From: DASXTK01 sp050744325
GTDB lineage: Bacteria; Actinomycetota; Acidimicrobiia; Acidimicrobiales; VFJN01
Reading direction: 5' to 3'
DNA length: 64,000 nucleotides
Assembly: GCA_050744325.1 (NCBI GenBank)
Contig: JBOGHK010000187.1
Span: forward strand, 9,470 to 73,469
In this document: positions 8,518-23,063 of the stretch, piece by piece
Position numbering within the stretch: the stretch's first letter is position 1
How the letters are laid out: every line of letters starts with the position of its first letter
Made by a program: the position numbers and the translations under genes
Notes under the pieces: model-generated
What the model was told of the DNA's origin: nothing
Databases searched by the model: none
Seen by the model: only the letters and a program-made list of their open reading frames with translations

Positions 8518-9095
8518 GTGTTAGAGGAGAACGTGTCGCTACGAGACTGGCTCAAGGCGAACAGTCGGATCAACGAGCTCCATCAGGAGATGATGATGTT
8601 GCGTTACGACCTCGACGGGTCGCTCGACGCGGGTCAGGTGGGTCTCACCTGGTGGGCACAGGAGAACATCCTCATCTGTGGCGCCCACCTCTACCTAGAA
8701 CAGTCGGGAATCGGTGTCCCTTATCAAGAGGACCGATTGGATCGTGGATTTCGCGTCATGGAGGCGCTGGCAAGGGTCAACCCCAGGCTTGGCGAGGATG
8801 CGTGGAGGCTCTGGCTGCGTGACCCCCCGTCACCCGAGCGGTTGGAGGGGGCGACGGCGCGAACACTGGAGTTCGTCACCCAGAGCCTCGATCTGTCTTG
8901 GGCGATGTCCCGCGGGGACGTCGTGATCCGATGGGCCTCCAACACTCGGATATTGCGAATAGTCGCCGGCCAATTTGGCATCGCCCGATCCGACGATTGG
9001 TATCTGACCAGCTCGCAGCAAGGTTCGTCCGATGCCGATTGGTATGACGAAGTTCTCGCCATGATGGCCGAAGAGAACGAAGGTACGTCGGCGGA

Positions 9096-9099
<4 letters not shown>
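8518..9099 (+). CDS. hypothetical helical protein coupled to the NRPS
   Basis: A 193-aa protein of no family I recognise. It looks almost entirely alpha-helical (LKANSRINELHQEMMMLRYDLDGSLDAGQVGLTWW...) with a conserved-looking tryptophan-rich core and an acidic C-terminus. The GTG at 8518 follows GAGGAG at 8502-8507 with 10-nt spacing; GTG 8533 is an alternative. The stop overlaps the NRPS start as ATGA. It sits directly after the nucleotidyltransferase, so it may be its helical partner or a carrier-protein-interacting factor. No catalytic motif is visible. Confidence 0.7.
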
Positions 9100-16085
<6,986 letters not shown>

Positions 16086-16091
16086 GGTCCC

Positions 16092-16286
16092 ATGTCCAAT
16101 CCGTTCGAAGACCCAGCGACCACCTACATGGCTCTCGTGAACCGCGCCGGCCAGTACTCCCTCTGGCCTGAGCACATTGCGGTGCCCGACGGATGGACAG
16201 TGGCCTATGGCCCCGATGGCCGCCACGACTGCCTGGCGTGGATCGACCGAGAGTGGACCGATATGCGGCCGAGAGAGAACGACTGA
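16092..16286 (+). CDS. MbtH-like NRPS partner
   Basis: A complete 64-aa MbtH protein: SNPFEDP at the start, NRAGQYSLWPEHIAVPDGW, and the closing CLAWIDREWTDMRP. These cover the conserved Asn, Leu-Trp-Pro and Trp positions of the family. MbtH proteins bind and activate adenylation domains. It starts six bases after the NRPS stop, so it is almost certainly co-expressed with and dedicated to that enzyme. Confidence 0.95.
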   Translation: MSNPFEDPATTYMALVNRAGQYSLWPEHIAVPDGWTVAYGPDGRHDCLAWIDREWTDMRPREND

Positions 16287-16309
16287 GCGGGGCCGCGAAG
16301 GAGGTCGGC

Positions 16310-17260
16310 TTGGTAGCTATCGAGATCCGCAACCTTTCCCGCACCTATGAGCGGAAGGGGAAGCCCGACATCCAAGCGCTCAAGGCCATCGACCTGTCCA
16401 TCCCGCAGGGCGAGGTCCACGGTCTGCTGGGCCCCAACGGCGCCGGCAAGACCACCCTGTGCAAGATCCTCTGCACGATCCTGCTGCCTTCCGCCGGAAC
16501 AGCCAGCGTGCTCGGCCACGACGTCGTCGCCGAGGCCGCGCGGGTCAAGAGCTCGCTGGGGATCGTGTTCGGCGGCGAGCGAGGGCTCTACGACCGGCTG
16601 ACGGCGCGACAGAACCTGTGGTTCTGGACGTCCCTCTACGGGCTGAGCGGTGCGACACGTCGCACGCGGGTCGCCGAGCTGCTCGAGCGAGTCGGCCTGA
16701 CCGAGCGGGCCGACGAGAAGGTCCAGTCCTTGTCCCGGGGCATGAAGCAGCGCCTGCATCTGGCTCGAGGCCTCGTCTCGGATCCCGGCGTGCTGATCCT
16801 GGACGAGCCGAGCGTGGGTATGGATCCCGTCGCCGCACACGACTTCCGGTCCCTCGTCCGGGACCTGCGGGCGGACGGTCGCACCATCATGTTGACCACG
16901 CACGACATGGCTGAGGCCGCCGCGCTCAGCGATCGGGTCTCACTCATCGACAACGGCAACCTGACAGTGACCGAGAGCCCCGACACCATCGGCGATCTGG
17001 TCAGCTCGTACGAGCGCCTCGACGCCCGAGGCGTTCCGCCCGACACCCGGGCGCGGGTAGCAGCGCTTCCCGGAGTCGTTGCCGTCACCACCACCGAGGA
17101 CGGGGTGCTGCGCATCGAAACCGAGCACGCCGAGGCAACCCGCGCCGCGCTGTTGGCGTTGGTCGAAGCGGGTGTCACTGATGTGGCCCGCCGGCGCCCC
17201 AGCCTGGAGGACGTCTACCTGCACCTCGTGGGCGACCGGGGGATGGTGATCACCGGATGA
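16310..17260 (+). CDS. ABC transporter ATP-binding protein (drug/product export type)
   Basis: A 316-aa DrrA-type ATPase: Walker A GPNGAGKTT, signature LSRGMKQRL, Walker B VLILDEPSVGMD, H-loop TTHDM, and a C-terminal extension as in ABC-2 exporters. The preferred start is TTG 16310, because AAGGAGG (16298-16304) lies five bases upstream. The longer frame to 16193 overlaps MbtH and has no family similarity. Its stop overlaps the first permease (ATGA). It probably powers export of, or self-resistance to, the cluster product. Confidence 0.88.
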   Translation: MVAIEIRNLSRTYERKGKPDIQALKAIDLSIPQGEVHGLLGPNGAGKTTLCKILCTILLPSAGTASVLGHDVVAEAARVKSSLGIVFGGERGLYDRLTARQNLWFWTSLYGLSGATRRTRVAELLERVGLTERADEKVQSLSRGMKQRLHLARGLVSDPGVLILDEPSVGMDPVAAHDFRSLVRDLRADGRTIMLTTHDMAEAAALSDRVSLIDNGNLTVTESPDTIGDLVSSYERLDARGVPPDTRARVAALPGVVAVTTTEDGVLRIETEHAEATRAALLALVEAGVTDVARRRPSLEDVYLHLVGDRGMVITG

Positions 17261-18036
17261 GAGTGGTGTGGCGGAGCTTCGGGACCGGGTTCATGTTCCA
17301 AGCCGTCGCCATGAGGAAGGAAGCCGGTACCTACCTTGCCCTGGTCTCGGCGCCCTTCTTCACCCTGATCTTCCTGTCGATCGTGGTCCATTCGGACCGC
17401 GCCGATCTGGCCTCCTACGCGGTGATCGCCCCGACGCTGATGACGTTGTGGACCGCAGTGCTGATGTTCTCCGGGGAGATGATCAGCGAGGACCGGGAGA
17501 ACGGCCGACTGGAGGCCTTGGTGGCCGCACCCATCTCCTTCTCGCAACTGGTGTTCGGCCGGCTCTGTGCTTGCATGCTGCTGTCCCTGCCGGCGTTCGG
17601 AATCGCAGTGGTCGTGGCCGGCCTGGCCTTCGGCCACTGGATCACGATCCACCATCCGCTCGTGTTCGTCGTCGCGATCGTCGTGACCGCTGTTGCCACT
17701 GCAGCGACGGCCACCGCGCTGTCGGCCCTGTTCGTCGTAGCACCCGGGGCGCGCATCGTGCAGAACACGTTGTCGTTTCCGATGTTCCTCGTCGGCGGCG
17801 TCATGGTCCCGGCGTCCCAGCTCCCCGTGGGGCTGAGCGGCATCAGCAGGGCCATCTATCTGTCCTGGGGCGCAGACCTCCTCCGCGATTCCCTGGCGGC
17901 AGAGTCGGTGGAGGCCCCGGTCGCGCGGCTGGCGACCGTGATGCTGCTGGGCGCGGCAGCGTTGGCGTTCGGCTCGGTCTCCATCGTGCGATTCCTGCGC
18001 CGCGCCCGCCGGCAAGGGACGCTCTCCCGCGTGTGA
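17257..18036 (+). CDS. ABC-2 type permease, subunit 1
   Basis: A 259-aa membrane protein with six predicted hydrophobic segments, starting YLALVSAPFFTLIFLSIVV, and the ABC-2 pattern in which an amphipathic N-terminal helix precedes the first span. It overlaps the ATPase gene by four bases and is followed after ten bases by a second, similar-sized permease. The pair presumably forms a heterodimeric exporter with the ATPase. Confidence 0.85.
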   Translation: MRVVWRSFGTGFMFQAVAMRKEAGTYLALVSAPFFTLIFLSIVVHSDRADLASYAVIAPTLMTLWTAVLMFSGEMISEDRENGRLEALVAAPISFSQLVFGRLCACMLLSLPAFGIAVVVAGLAFGHWITIHHPLVFVVAIVVTAVATAATATALSALFVVAPGARIVQNTLSFPMFLVGGVMVPASQLPVGLSGISRAIYLSWGADLLRDSLAAESVEAPVARLATVMLLGAAALAFGSVSIVRFLRRARRQGTLSRV

Positions 18037-18046
18037 GAGGTTCGTG

Positions 18047-18844
18047 ATGCTCAACCCCGTTCAAGCCGTGCGAACCGTCGGCCAAGGCAGCGTCCTCGCG
18101 TACGCGGACTTCAAGGCCTTCTACACATGGAGGACCTGGCTGGGTGGCTGGCTGGTCCGCCTACTGTGCCAGGTCGCCTTCTTCAGCCTGATCGGCCGCA
18201 TGGTCGGCGATTCCGGCTACGTCGCCTTCGTCGTCGTCGGTGCCGCCATGACCATCTGCGCGTCCGAGCCGATGCAGGCGGTTGCCTCGACCACGTGGGA
18301 CCGTAACTTCGGCACCATCTCCCTCCTCGCGGCCTCACCGGTAGAGCCCGGGTTCTTCTACCTCGGGCGGAGCCTGCAGTGGCCCCTGTCGGGCACCGCG
18401 ACCACGATGATCGCTCTGTTGGTGATGCCGCCGCTCTTCGGGCTCGGATGGGCCGCAGCCGACCTTCCCGTCCTGCTGGTGCTGGTGCTCATCACCGCCT
18501 TCTCCAGCTATTGCGTGGCCATGCTCTTCGGGGCGATCGCGCTCGTAGCACCCGGCGCTCGTAACGTCATCCTCAACATCGTCATCTCATCGACCACGTG
18601 CCTCACCGGTGCGCTGGTCCCAGTGGACTTCTGGCCACAACCGGTGCAGTGGGCGGTCCAGACGATCCCCTTGACCCATGGCTTGCAAGCGGTGCGCCAT
18701 TGGCAAGGGGATACCGGACTGGGCGCAGTCATTGGCTCGGCGTCTCTCACCATGTTGGCGGGAGTTGCCTGGTTCATTGTCGCCTTCGTCGCCTTCCGTC
18801 GAATCTTCGCCCACTCACGCCAGGGCACCTCCCTGATCGCGTAA
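18047..18844 (+). CDS. ABC-2 type permease, subunit 2
   Basis: A 265-aa membrane protein with the ABC-2 family pattern (VRLLCQVAFFSLIGRMVG, ALVPVDFWPQPVQWAVQTIPLTHGLQAVR near the C-terminus). ATG 18047 is chosen over GTG 18044 because GAGAGG lies six bases upstream of the ATG. It is the last gene of the exporter set. A gap of 36 bp precedes the AfsA-like gene. Confidence 0.85.
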   Translation: MLNPVQAVRTVGQGSVLAYADFKAFYTWRTWLGGWLVRLLCQVAFFSLIGRMVGDSGYVAFVVVGAAMTICASEPMQAVASTTWDRNFGTISLLAASPVEPGFFYLGRSLQWPLSGTATTMIALLVMPPLFGLGWAAADLPVLLVLVLITAFSSYCVAMLFGAIALVAPGARNVILNIVISSTTCLTGALVPVDFWPQPVQWAVQTIPLTHGLQAVRHWQGDTGLGAVIGSASLTMLAGVAWFIVAFVAFRRIFAHSRQGTSLIA

Positions 18845-18880
18845 ATCGCGGCTCATGAGGGCCGAGCTAGGTTCGAACTC

Positions 18881-19555
18881 ATGGCGGACGAGTCGGAGGC
18901 CGGCGTGATCGTGGTCGCCGAGCCGTTCACCGAGCTTGCAACGTTGAGCGGCGTCGTCAGCGTCGCGTGTCTTGCGCCGGGAGAGACATCCGACCGCCCG
19001 CTCGTTGTCGGCCAAGGGCTCTCCGACGACGAGCGAGCCGCGTTGGGTGCAGCCGATCCGCCACGAGCAGGCCGTCGGGAGTCGCACAAGCATCACCCCA
19101 GCAACACGATGATCTCGTTGGCGCGGAGGACCCCCGACGATGAGTTCGAAGCGGACCTACTCATAGACGGCCGCAACCACCTGTTGGCTGATCATCTAAC
19201 CGGTGTGCACTTGCCCGGGATGACGCTGATCGAGGCAGGCCGGCAGCTGTTCCTGGCCGTGACCGAGCAGTACTTTCTGGAGCGAGACACGTCGTACTTC
19301 TTCATGCTCAGCGGGCTCACGGCACAGTTCCATCGATTCACATTTCCGATTGATGTCCGACTGAAGTATCAGGTTCTGGAGCAGGCGACCGACGGGAACC
19401 GGAGCCTGACATTCCACGTGCGGGTCCAGGTGATCCAGGCCGCAACCAAGACCGCAACCCTGGAGTACACCTTCACCGCGACCGAAGCCGAGAAGGTCTT
19501 CCGACAGGAGCGACGCCTGGCGAGCAGGATCGTCGAGCGTCGGCTCGCTCGGTGA
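18881..19555 (+). CDS. AfsA-type hotdog protein (single repeat)
   Basis: A 224-aa protein. After an unrelated N-terminus of about 65 residues it has HKHHPSNTMISLARR, which resembles the V-H-x(5)-N/E-V-L-x motif of A-factor synthase AfsA. The hotdog stretch HLLADHLTGVHLPGMTLIEAGRQLFL follows. AfsA has two such repeats; here only one is seen. AfsA-like proteins condense acyl groups with a dihydroxyacetone phosphate-type alcohol in butyrolactone or butenolide signal synthesis. Single-repeat members also occur in clusters as tailoring enzymes. Whether this one makes a signal or modifies the lipopeptide is open. Confidence 0.75.
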   Translation: MADESEAGVIVVAEPFTELATLSGVVSVACLAPGETSDRPLVVGQGLSDDERAALGAADPPRAGRRESHKHHPSNTMISLARRTPDDEFEADLLIDGRNHLLADHLTGVHLPGMTLIEAGRQLFLAVTEQYFLERDTSYFFMLSGLTAQFHRFTFPIDVRLKYQVLEQATDGNRSLTFHVRVQVIQAATKTATLEYTFTATEAEKVFRQERRLASRIVERRLAR

Positions 19556-19561
19556 GCTCAG

Positions 19562-20488
19562 GTGAAACTCCCACCCGCAGCGTTGCCGGATGCGTCCGAG
19601 ATGACGGACGAACAGTGGTCGTCGCTCACGCACTTTCCCGCCAAACGGGAACTGTTCCGTCGCGATCCCGAGTTCCGTGACCTCTGGAGCGATGCCAAGC
19701 AGCACTGGGGATCGTCGTTCCGAGGGACAGCCATGGCCACCACCGCTGTTCTGTTCAAACCCGACGCCGTGGTGGGCCGACGACTTCGTCCGGCGTTGTC
19801 TGTCCTGGCAGCGCACGGATTCGTCCCGTTGCACGTCGAGCGCCTAAGGCTCGACCGGGCGCTCGTGACAGGGCTGTGGCGTTACCAGTGGCCGTCAGCG
19901 ACCGTCGAGCGGTATCGGTTGGCCTGCTTCTTCCTCACCCTCGCCGACTCGTTGCTGGTGCTCCTACGGTCGCCCACTCTCGGCCTGCCCGCCACGGTGC
20001 GGCTCTGGCAGCTGAAGACCAGTCCCGGCCCGGACGGCCTGCGTACGAAGCTTTGCTCCTTGAATCGGATGCTGAGCTTCGTGCACACGCCGGATGAGCC
20101 AGCCGATCTCCTGCGGGACCTCGGGGTTCTCCTCGACATACCGGCCCGAAGACGCACGCTTGCCCAGGCCACAGGGCCTGGCCTCGCGTCGGCCGATCTG
20201 GAAGCTGCGGTGAGCCAGTTGGAGGCCGCCACGGCGCCCCATCCACTCTCCGAGCGACTCTCCCGTGAGCGGCTCGCTCATCGGACCGGCGATCGATTCA
20301 TCACCACGGCGCGGCATCACAGCTGGGAGGACGTCGACGGCTGGCGGCGGTGTGTCGGCCGGGAACCAGAGGGCTGCTGGGACATCACCCGGGTCGCCAG
20401 CGAGACTCTGCCCCTCGATCGGGACGACCGTCCCCTCGTCGTCACCGAGGACCTGTCGGCGGCGGTGCGGTCATGGGCTGGAGCGTGA
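19562..20488 (+). CDS. nucleoside-diphosphate-kinase-like protein with extra C-terminal region
   Basis: A 308-aa protein, GTG start six bases after the previous stop. Residues about 60-190 resemble nucleoside diphosphate kinase: TAVLFKPDAVVGRRLRPALSVLAAHGF at the start (K66) and LSFVHTPDEPADLLRDLGVLLD at the end, where the histidine (H175) aligns with the phospho-accepting histidine of NDK (NxxHGSDS). The central part is diverged, and about 115 residues follow the domain, so it is twice the usual length of about 140 aa. It is probably not the housekeeping ndk. It is co-directional with a nitroreductase and a guanylate-kinase-like gene. I infer gamma-phosphate transfer to a pathway diphosphate. 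Confidence 0.7.
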   Translation: MKLPPAALPDASEMTDEQWSSLTHFPAKRELFRRDPEFRDLWSDAKQHWGSSFRGTAMATTAVLFKPDAVVGRRLRPALSVLAAHGFVPLHVERLRLDRALVTGLWRYQWPSATVERYRLACFFLTLADSLLVLLRSPTLGLPATVRLWQLKTSPGPDGLRTKLCSLNRMLSFVHTPDEPADLLRDLGVLLDIPARRRTLAQATGPGLASADLEAAVSQLEAATAPHPLSERLSRERLAHRTGDRFITTARHHSWEDVDGWRRCVGREPEGCWDITRVASETLPLDRDDRPLVVTEDLSAAVRSWAGA

Positions 20489-21127
20489 GTGGAGTCGGTG
20501 CAGGTGGAGCTGTTCGAGGCGTTGCGAACCACGCGGGCGATGCGTCGCTTCGATCTGACACGCCCCGTGCCGGACGCCAGCATCTGGACGATCATCGAGG
20601 CGGCGACCAGGGCGCCGTCGGGAGGCAACAGGCAACCGGTGCGCTGGCTGGTCGTGCAAGACGAGAGAACGCGGCGGGAGCTCGGCACCGTCTACAGATC
20701 TGCGTGGCGAGCCGTTCGAGCGGGCCTCGGAGCGCGGCTCCTGTCTGACCCCCAGCTGGCCCGGGTGTTCCAGGCCGCCGAGCACCTAGCCGAACACATG
20801 GGTGACGTCCCGCTCATCATCGTCCCCTGTGCGGCGGGAGCAAGCCCGGCGTCGGTCTACCCCGCCATACAGAACCTCCTGCTGGCGGCCCGAGGCCTCG
20901 GCCTGGGTACGACCCTGACGACGGCGCATCTCGCCCGGGAGCACGAGGTCCGCAAGATCCTCAGCATCCCCGATGACGTCTCGACATATGCCGTGATCCC
21001 CGTCGGCTATCCGCTCGGCCGCTGGGTGGACGTCCAGCGGCGGCCGGTGGAGGAGGTCACCTACTGGAACCGCTGGGACCGGACCATGCCGCGCCCGACT
21101 TCCCACGAGAACGATGACCCCCGCTGA
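20489..21127 (+). CDS. nitroreductase-family flavoprotein
   Basis: A 212-aa protein with the nitroreductase N-terminal FMN motif (LRTTRAMRRFDLTRPVPD), the APSGGNRQPVRW FMN-contact segment, and the AIQNLLLAARGLGLGT helix. The GTG start follows the preceding stop directly. Family members reduce nitro groups, quinones or flavins, and some (SagB/McbC types) oxidise thiazolines or oxazolines in peptide natural products. Here it is probably a tailoring redox enzyme. The reaction direction cannot be deduced. Confidence 0.88.
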   Translation: MESVQVELFEALRTTRAMRRFDLTRPVPDASIWTIIEAATRAPSGGNRQPVRWLVVQDERTRRELGTVYRSAWRAVRAGLGARLLSDPQLARVFQAAEHLAEHMGDVPLIIVPCAAGASPASVYPAIQNLLLAARGLGLGTTLTTAHLAREHEVRKILSIPDDVSTYAVIPVGYPLGRWVDVQRRPVEEVTYWNRWDRTMPRPTSHENDDPR

Positions 21128-21812
21128 CGATCAGGACGACGTGGCTCCAGGCAGCTTGACGCTCGCGGTCACGGCACGTGCTGGGTGGTTCGTCCTGTCC
21201 GGGCCAACGGGTGCCGGCAAGACGACGCTGGTCCGGTCATGGCTCGCCGCGGAACCAGACCTCGTTTACGCCCGGACCGTGACGACCCGCTCACCTCGTC
21301 CCGGTAGCGAAGAGTTCTACGACTTCGTCTCCCCGGAGCGTTTCGATGACCTGGTCCACAGCGGCGAGTTCCTCCAATGGGCTGCACCAGCCCCGGAGCG
21401 CCGCTACGGGACCCTGCGGGAACCGGTCGTCGCCGCCTTGGCCAAGGGCGACGACGTGATCGTCGACTACAGCCCCGAGATGTACCTCAACGCCCGCCTA
21501 CAGCTGCCCGAAGCGGTCGTTGGCATCTTCGTCGCCCCCTCGTCACTGGATGAGCTCGCTCGACGGGTGCGCGAACGCGGGAGCGAGAGCACTGCAGATG
21601 CAAACCGGCGCTGGGCGCTGGTCCGGCGCGACATGGCGCTCGCGCTCGAGCACCACTACTACCTGATCAACGATGATCTCGAACGCGCGGTACAGACGGT
21701 CAGAGCGATCCGCGCCGCCGAGCGTGCCAGGATGGCGAACCTCGACCGCTCGGCCCCGGCCTTCCAGCTGTTCGGCCGACCACCCGTCGTGCGCTACGCC
21801 GAGGGTCCTTGA
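21114..21812 (+). CDS. guanylate kinase-like protein (copy 2, well conserved)
   Basis: A 232-aa protein closely following guanylate kinase: Walker A GPTGAGKTT (30-37), TTRSPRPGSEEFYDFVSPERFDDLVHSGEFLQWA, RYGTLREPV, the lid FVAPSSLDELARRVRERGSES, and RRDMALALEHHYYLINDDLERAV. GMP-binding residues of the TTRxPRxGE region look retained. An N-terminal extension of about 22 residues is non-standard. It overlaps the nitroreductase gene by 14 bp. It lacks the usual housekeeping gmk neighbours (rpoZ, coaBC, mihF-like) and has a second, degenerate copy at 2.1 kb. A cluster-dedicated role is therefore plausible. Confidence 0.82.
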   Translation: MTPADDQDDVAPGSLTLAVTARAGWFVLSGPTGAGKTTLVRSWLAAEPDLVYARTVTTRSPRPGSEEFYDFVSPERFDDLVHSGEFLQWAAPAPERRYGTLREPVVAALAKGDDVIVDYSPEMYLNARLQLPEAVVGIFVAPSSLDELARRVRERGSESTADANRRWALVRRDMALALEHHYYLINDDLERAVQTVRAIRAAERARMANLDRSAPAFQLFGRPPVVRYAEGP

Positions 21813-21888
21813 CCGTGTCCCTGACCGTCGAGGGCGCGTCGGTCAGCTGCGCCGGCAAGGGGTCAGGCACCGGTCGGGCGGAGGAGGA

Positions 21889-22362
21889 TCACCGATGGAT
21901 TCCGACACATGCCCCCGGCCGCCACTCGCCCCGTATTGCGACAGAACCACACACCCGCCCAGCCCTTGCAGTGTAGGGGAGAGTTATGTTGGGGTCGAAG
22001 ATGCCGTTGGTGCGACAGCCTGAATAGAGTGGGCCAGTAATGATTCGGTACGCAGAGTTGTTCGAATCGAAGAAGGCAATCCGCAAGCGTGTCTGGCATT
22101 TCCAGGTAGGGGAGGCTTGGAAGTCCGTCCACACATCGTCGATCCGGAGCCCGCTGCCGCGGATGTGGATACAGGTCTGAACTCCGGTCCCGAACCCCGT
22201 GCATCCGTCAGCGGAAAGGGGCGAGATCGGCTCGTCTGGGACAGGAGCTTCGTTCTGCGCGACCGCCGGATCAGTTCCCACGACCGCTAGAACCAGGCTC
22301 ACGAAGAGCAGGCATACCACGTAGAACGAGCCCCGTCGGGAACGCTTTGTCTCTGTGTCCAT
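21889..22362 (-). CDS. small secreted protein of unknown function
   Basis: A 157-aa protein with a classical signal peptide: KRSRRG, then a hydrophobic run YVVCLLFVSLVLAVVG, and a probable cleavage after AVAQ. The mature part has five or six cysteines (CTGFG, QTCIHI, WKCQTR, SGCRTN, RVCGS, GACVG) and probably forms disulfides. ATG 22362 is chosen because GGGAG lies about eight bases upstream; the longer frame to 22434 lacks this. It converges on the guanylate-kinase-like gene. I do not recognise the family. Base composition is less GC-rich than that of its neighbours. Confidence 0.7.
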   Translation of the reverse strand: MDTETKRSRRGSFYVVCLLFVSLVLAVVGTDPAVAQNEAPVPDEPISPLSADGCTGFGTGVQTCIHIRGSGLRIDDVWTDFQASPTWKCQTRLRIAFFDSNNSAYRIITGPLYSGCRTNGIFDPNITLPYTARAGRVCGSVAIRGEWRPGACVGIHR

Positions 22363-23063
22363 GGAATACACTCCCATCAATGTGAAATCCTGCGCTGATG
22401 ATGCATTATCGCTAAGGCGCGACGGGTCGGACACAGGATCACCACGCCCGAGGCAACACGTTCACCGTGTAGGAGTCTCGCCGAACGTTCCAGAATCGAA
22501 CCCTCGTCCCCGTACCAGCGATCGTTGCTGGCGACTCGATCTTGAGGGTGCCGATGCATCTAGACAAGACCTGTTCGACCCTGGTCGAAGGGTTCGGCCA
22601 TCACGTCGTAGCCGCCACCCCCAATATTCCCACGACGAACCGTCGCTAGCAGAAATTCAATCCCTAGGCCAGCTTCACGCACGGTTGTAGTCGTAAGCTC
22701 CAGCCCATACAGCCAGCCGCACTGAGCACCGAGTTGGCTGTCTCCCTTGGGTGCCGATGGCGACCGACACGCGAACTCGCCCCGCATCCCCTCCGCGCTC
22801 TTACGCGAGCGACGGAAGCAGCAGCCGCGGGCCGGGCCCCCCTTGCATCAGCAAGTTCCTGGGGTCAGGCGTCGCTCGTCAGAGTCTGGGTCTGGCACCA
22901 ACTGGTGGGTCGATCCCACGGAGTGGTGCCAGTGGGGGGAGTCGAACCCCTTGCCACCGACCGCCGTTGGCCGGATCGGCCCACGTCGCCGTAGCCCCGG
23001 CTGGCCTGCCCAGGATACCCCCTCACCGTCCTGCGCACCGGCGTTCGAGCGCTAGCCTCCAGC
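22363..23063. other. gene-poor 700-bp interval at the edge of the biosynthetic cluster
   Basis: No intact gene is supported. The left part should hold the promoter of the minus-strand secreted protein. On the minus strand, about 22453-22787, two adjacent frames read like protein (ending near GGGYDVMAEPFDQGR and KIESPATIAGT) but are broken by a stop and a frame change, which may be decayed coding sequence. The right part (22892-22960) contains a nested hairpin and a tRNA-3'-end-like stretch. Composition is lower in GC than the flanks. Confidence 0.5.
22892..22954 (-). other. tRNA 3'-end-like remnant with adjacent hairpin
   Basis: Read on the minus strand, 22954-22924 gives a T-arm-like GGGGTTCGACTCCCC, then CCACTGGCACCA ending in CCA. 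Immediately downstream, 22892-22932 forms a strong nested hairpin (CTGGCACCA and GGTGCCAG arms, inner GTGGG/CCCAC). The upstream part has no recognisable D-arm or anticodon arm, and only five acceptor pairs can be made with 23001-23005. It looks like a tRNA fragment or att-type scar, not a working tRNA. Confidence 0.35.

Noticed and set aside
22355..22690. 111-codon plus-strand open frame
   Set aside because: No ribosome-binding site, Arg/Ser/Pro-rich shadow-like composition, and it overlaps the promoter of the minus-strand secreted protein.
22927..23005. Functional tRNA gene on the minus strand
   Set aside because: Only the T-arm-like part and CCA are convincing. No D-arm or anticodon arm could be folded, and just five of seven acceptor pairs form.
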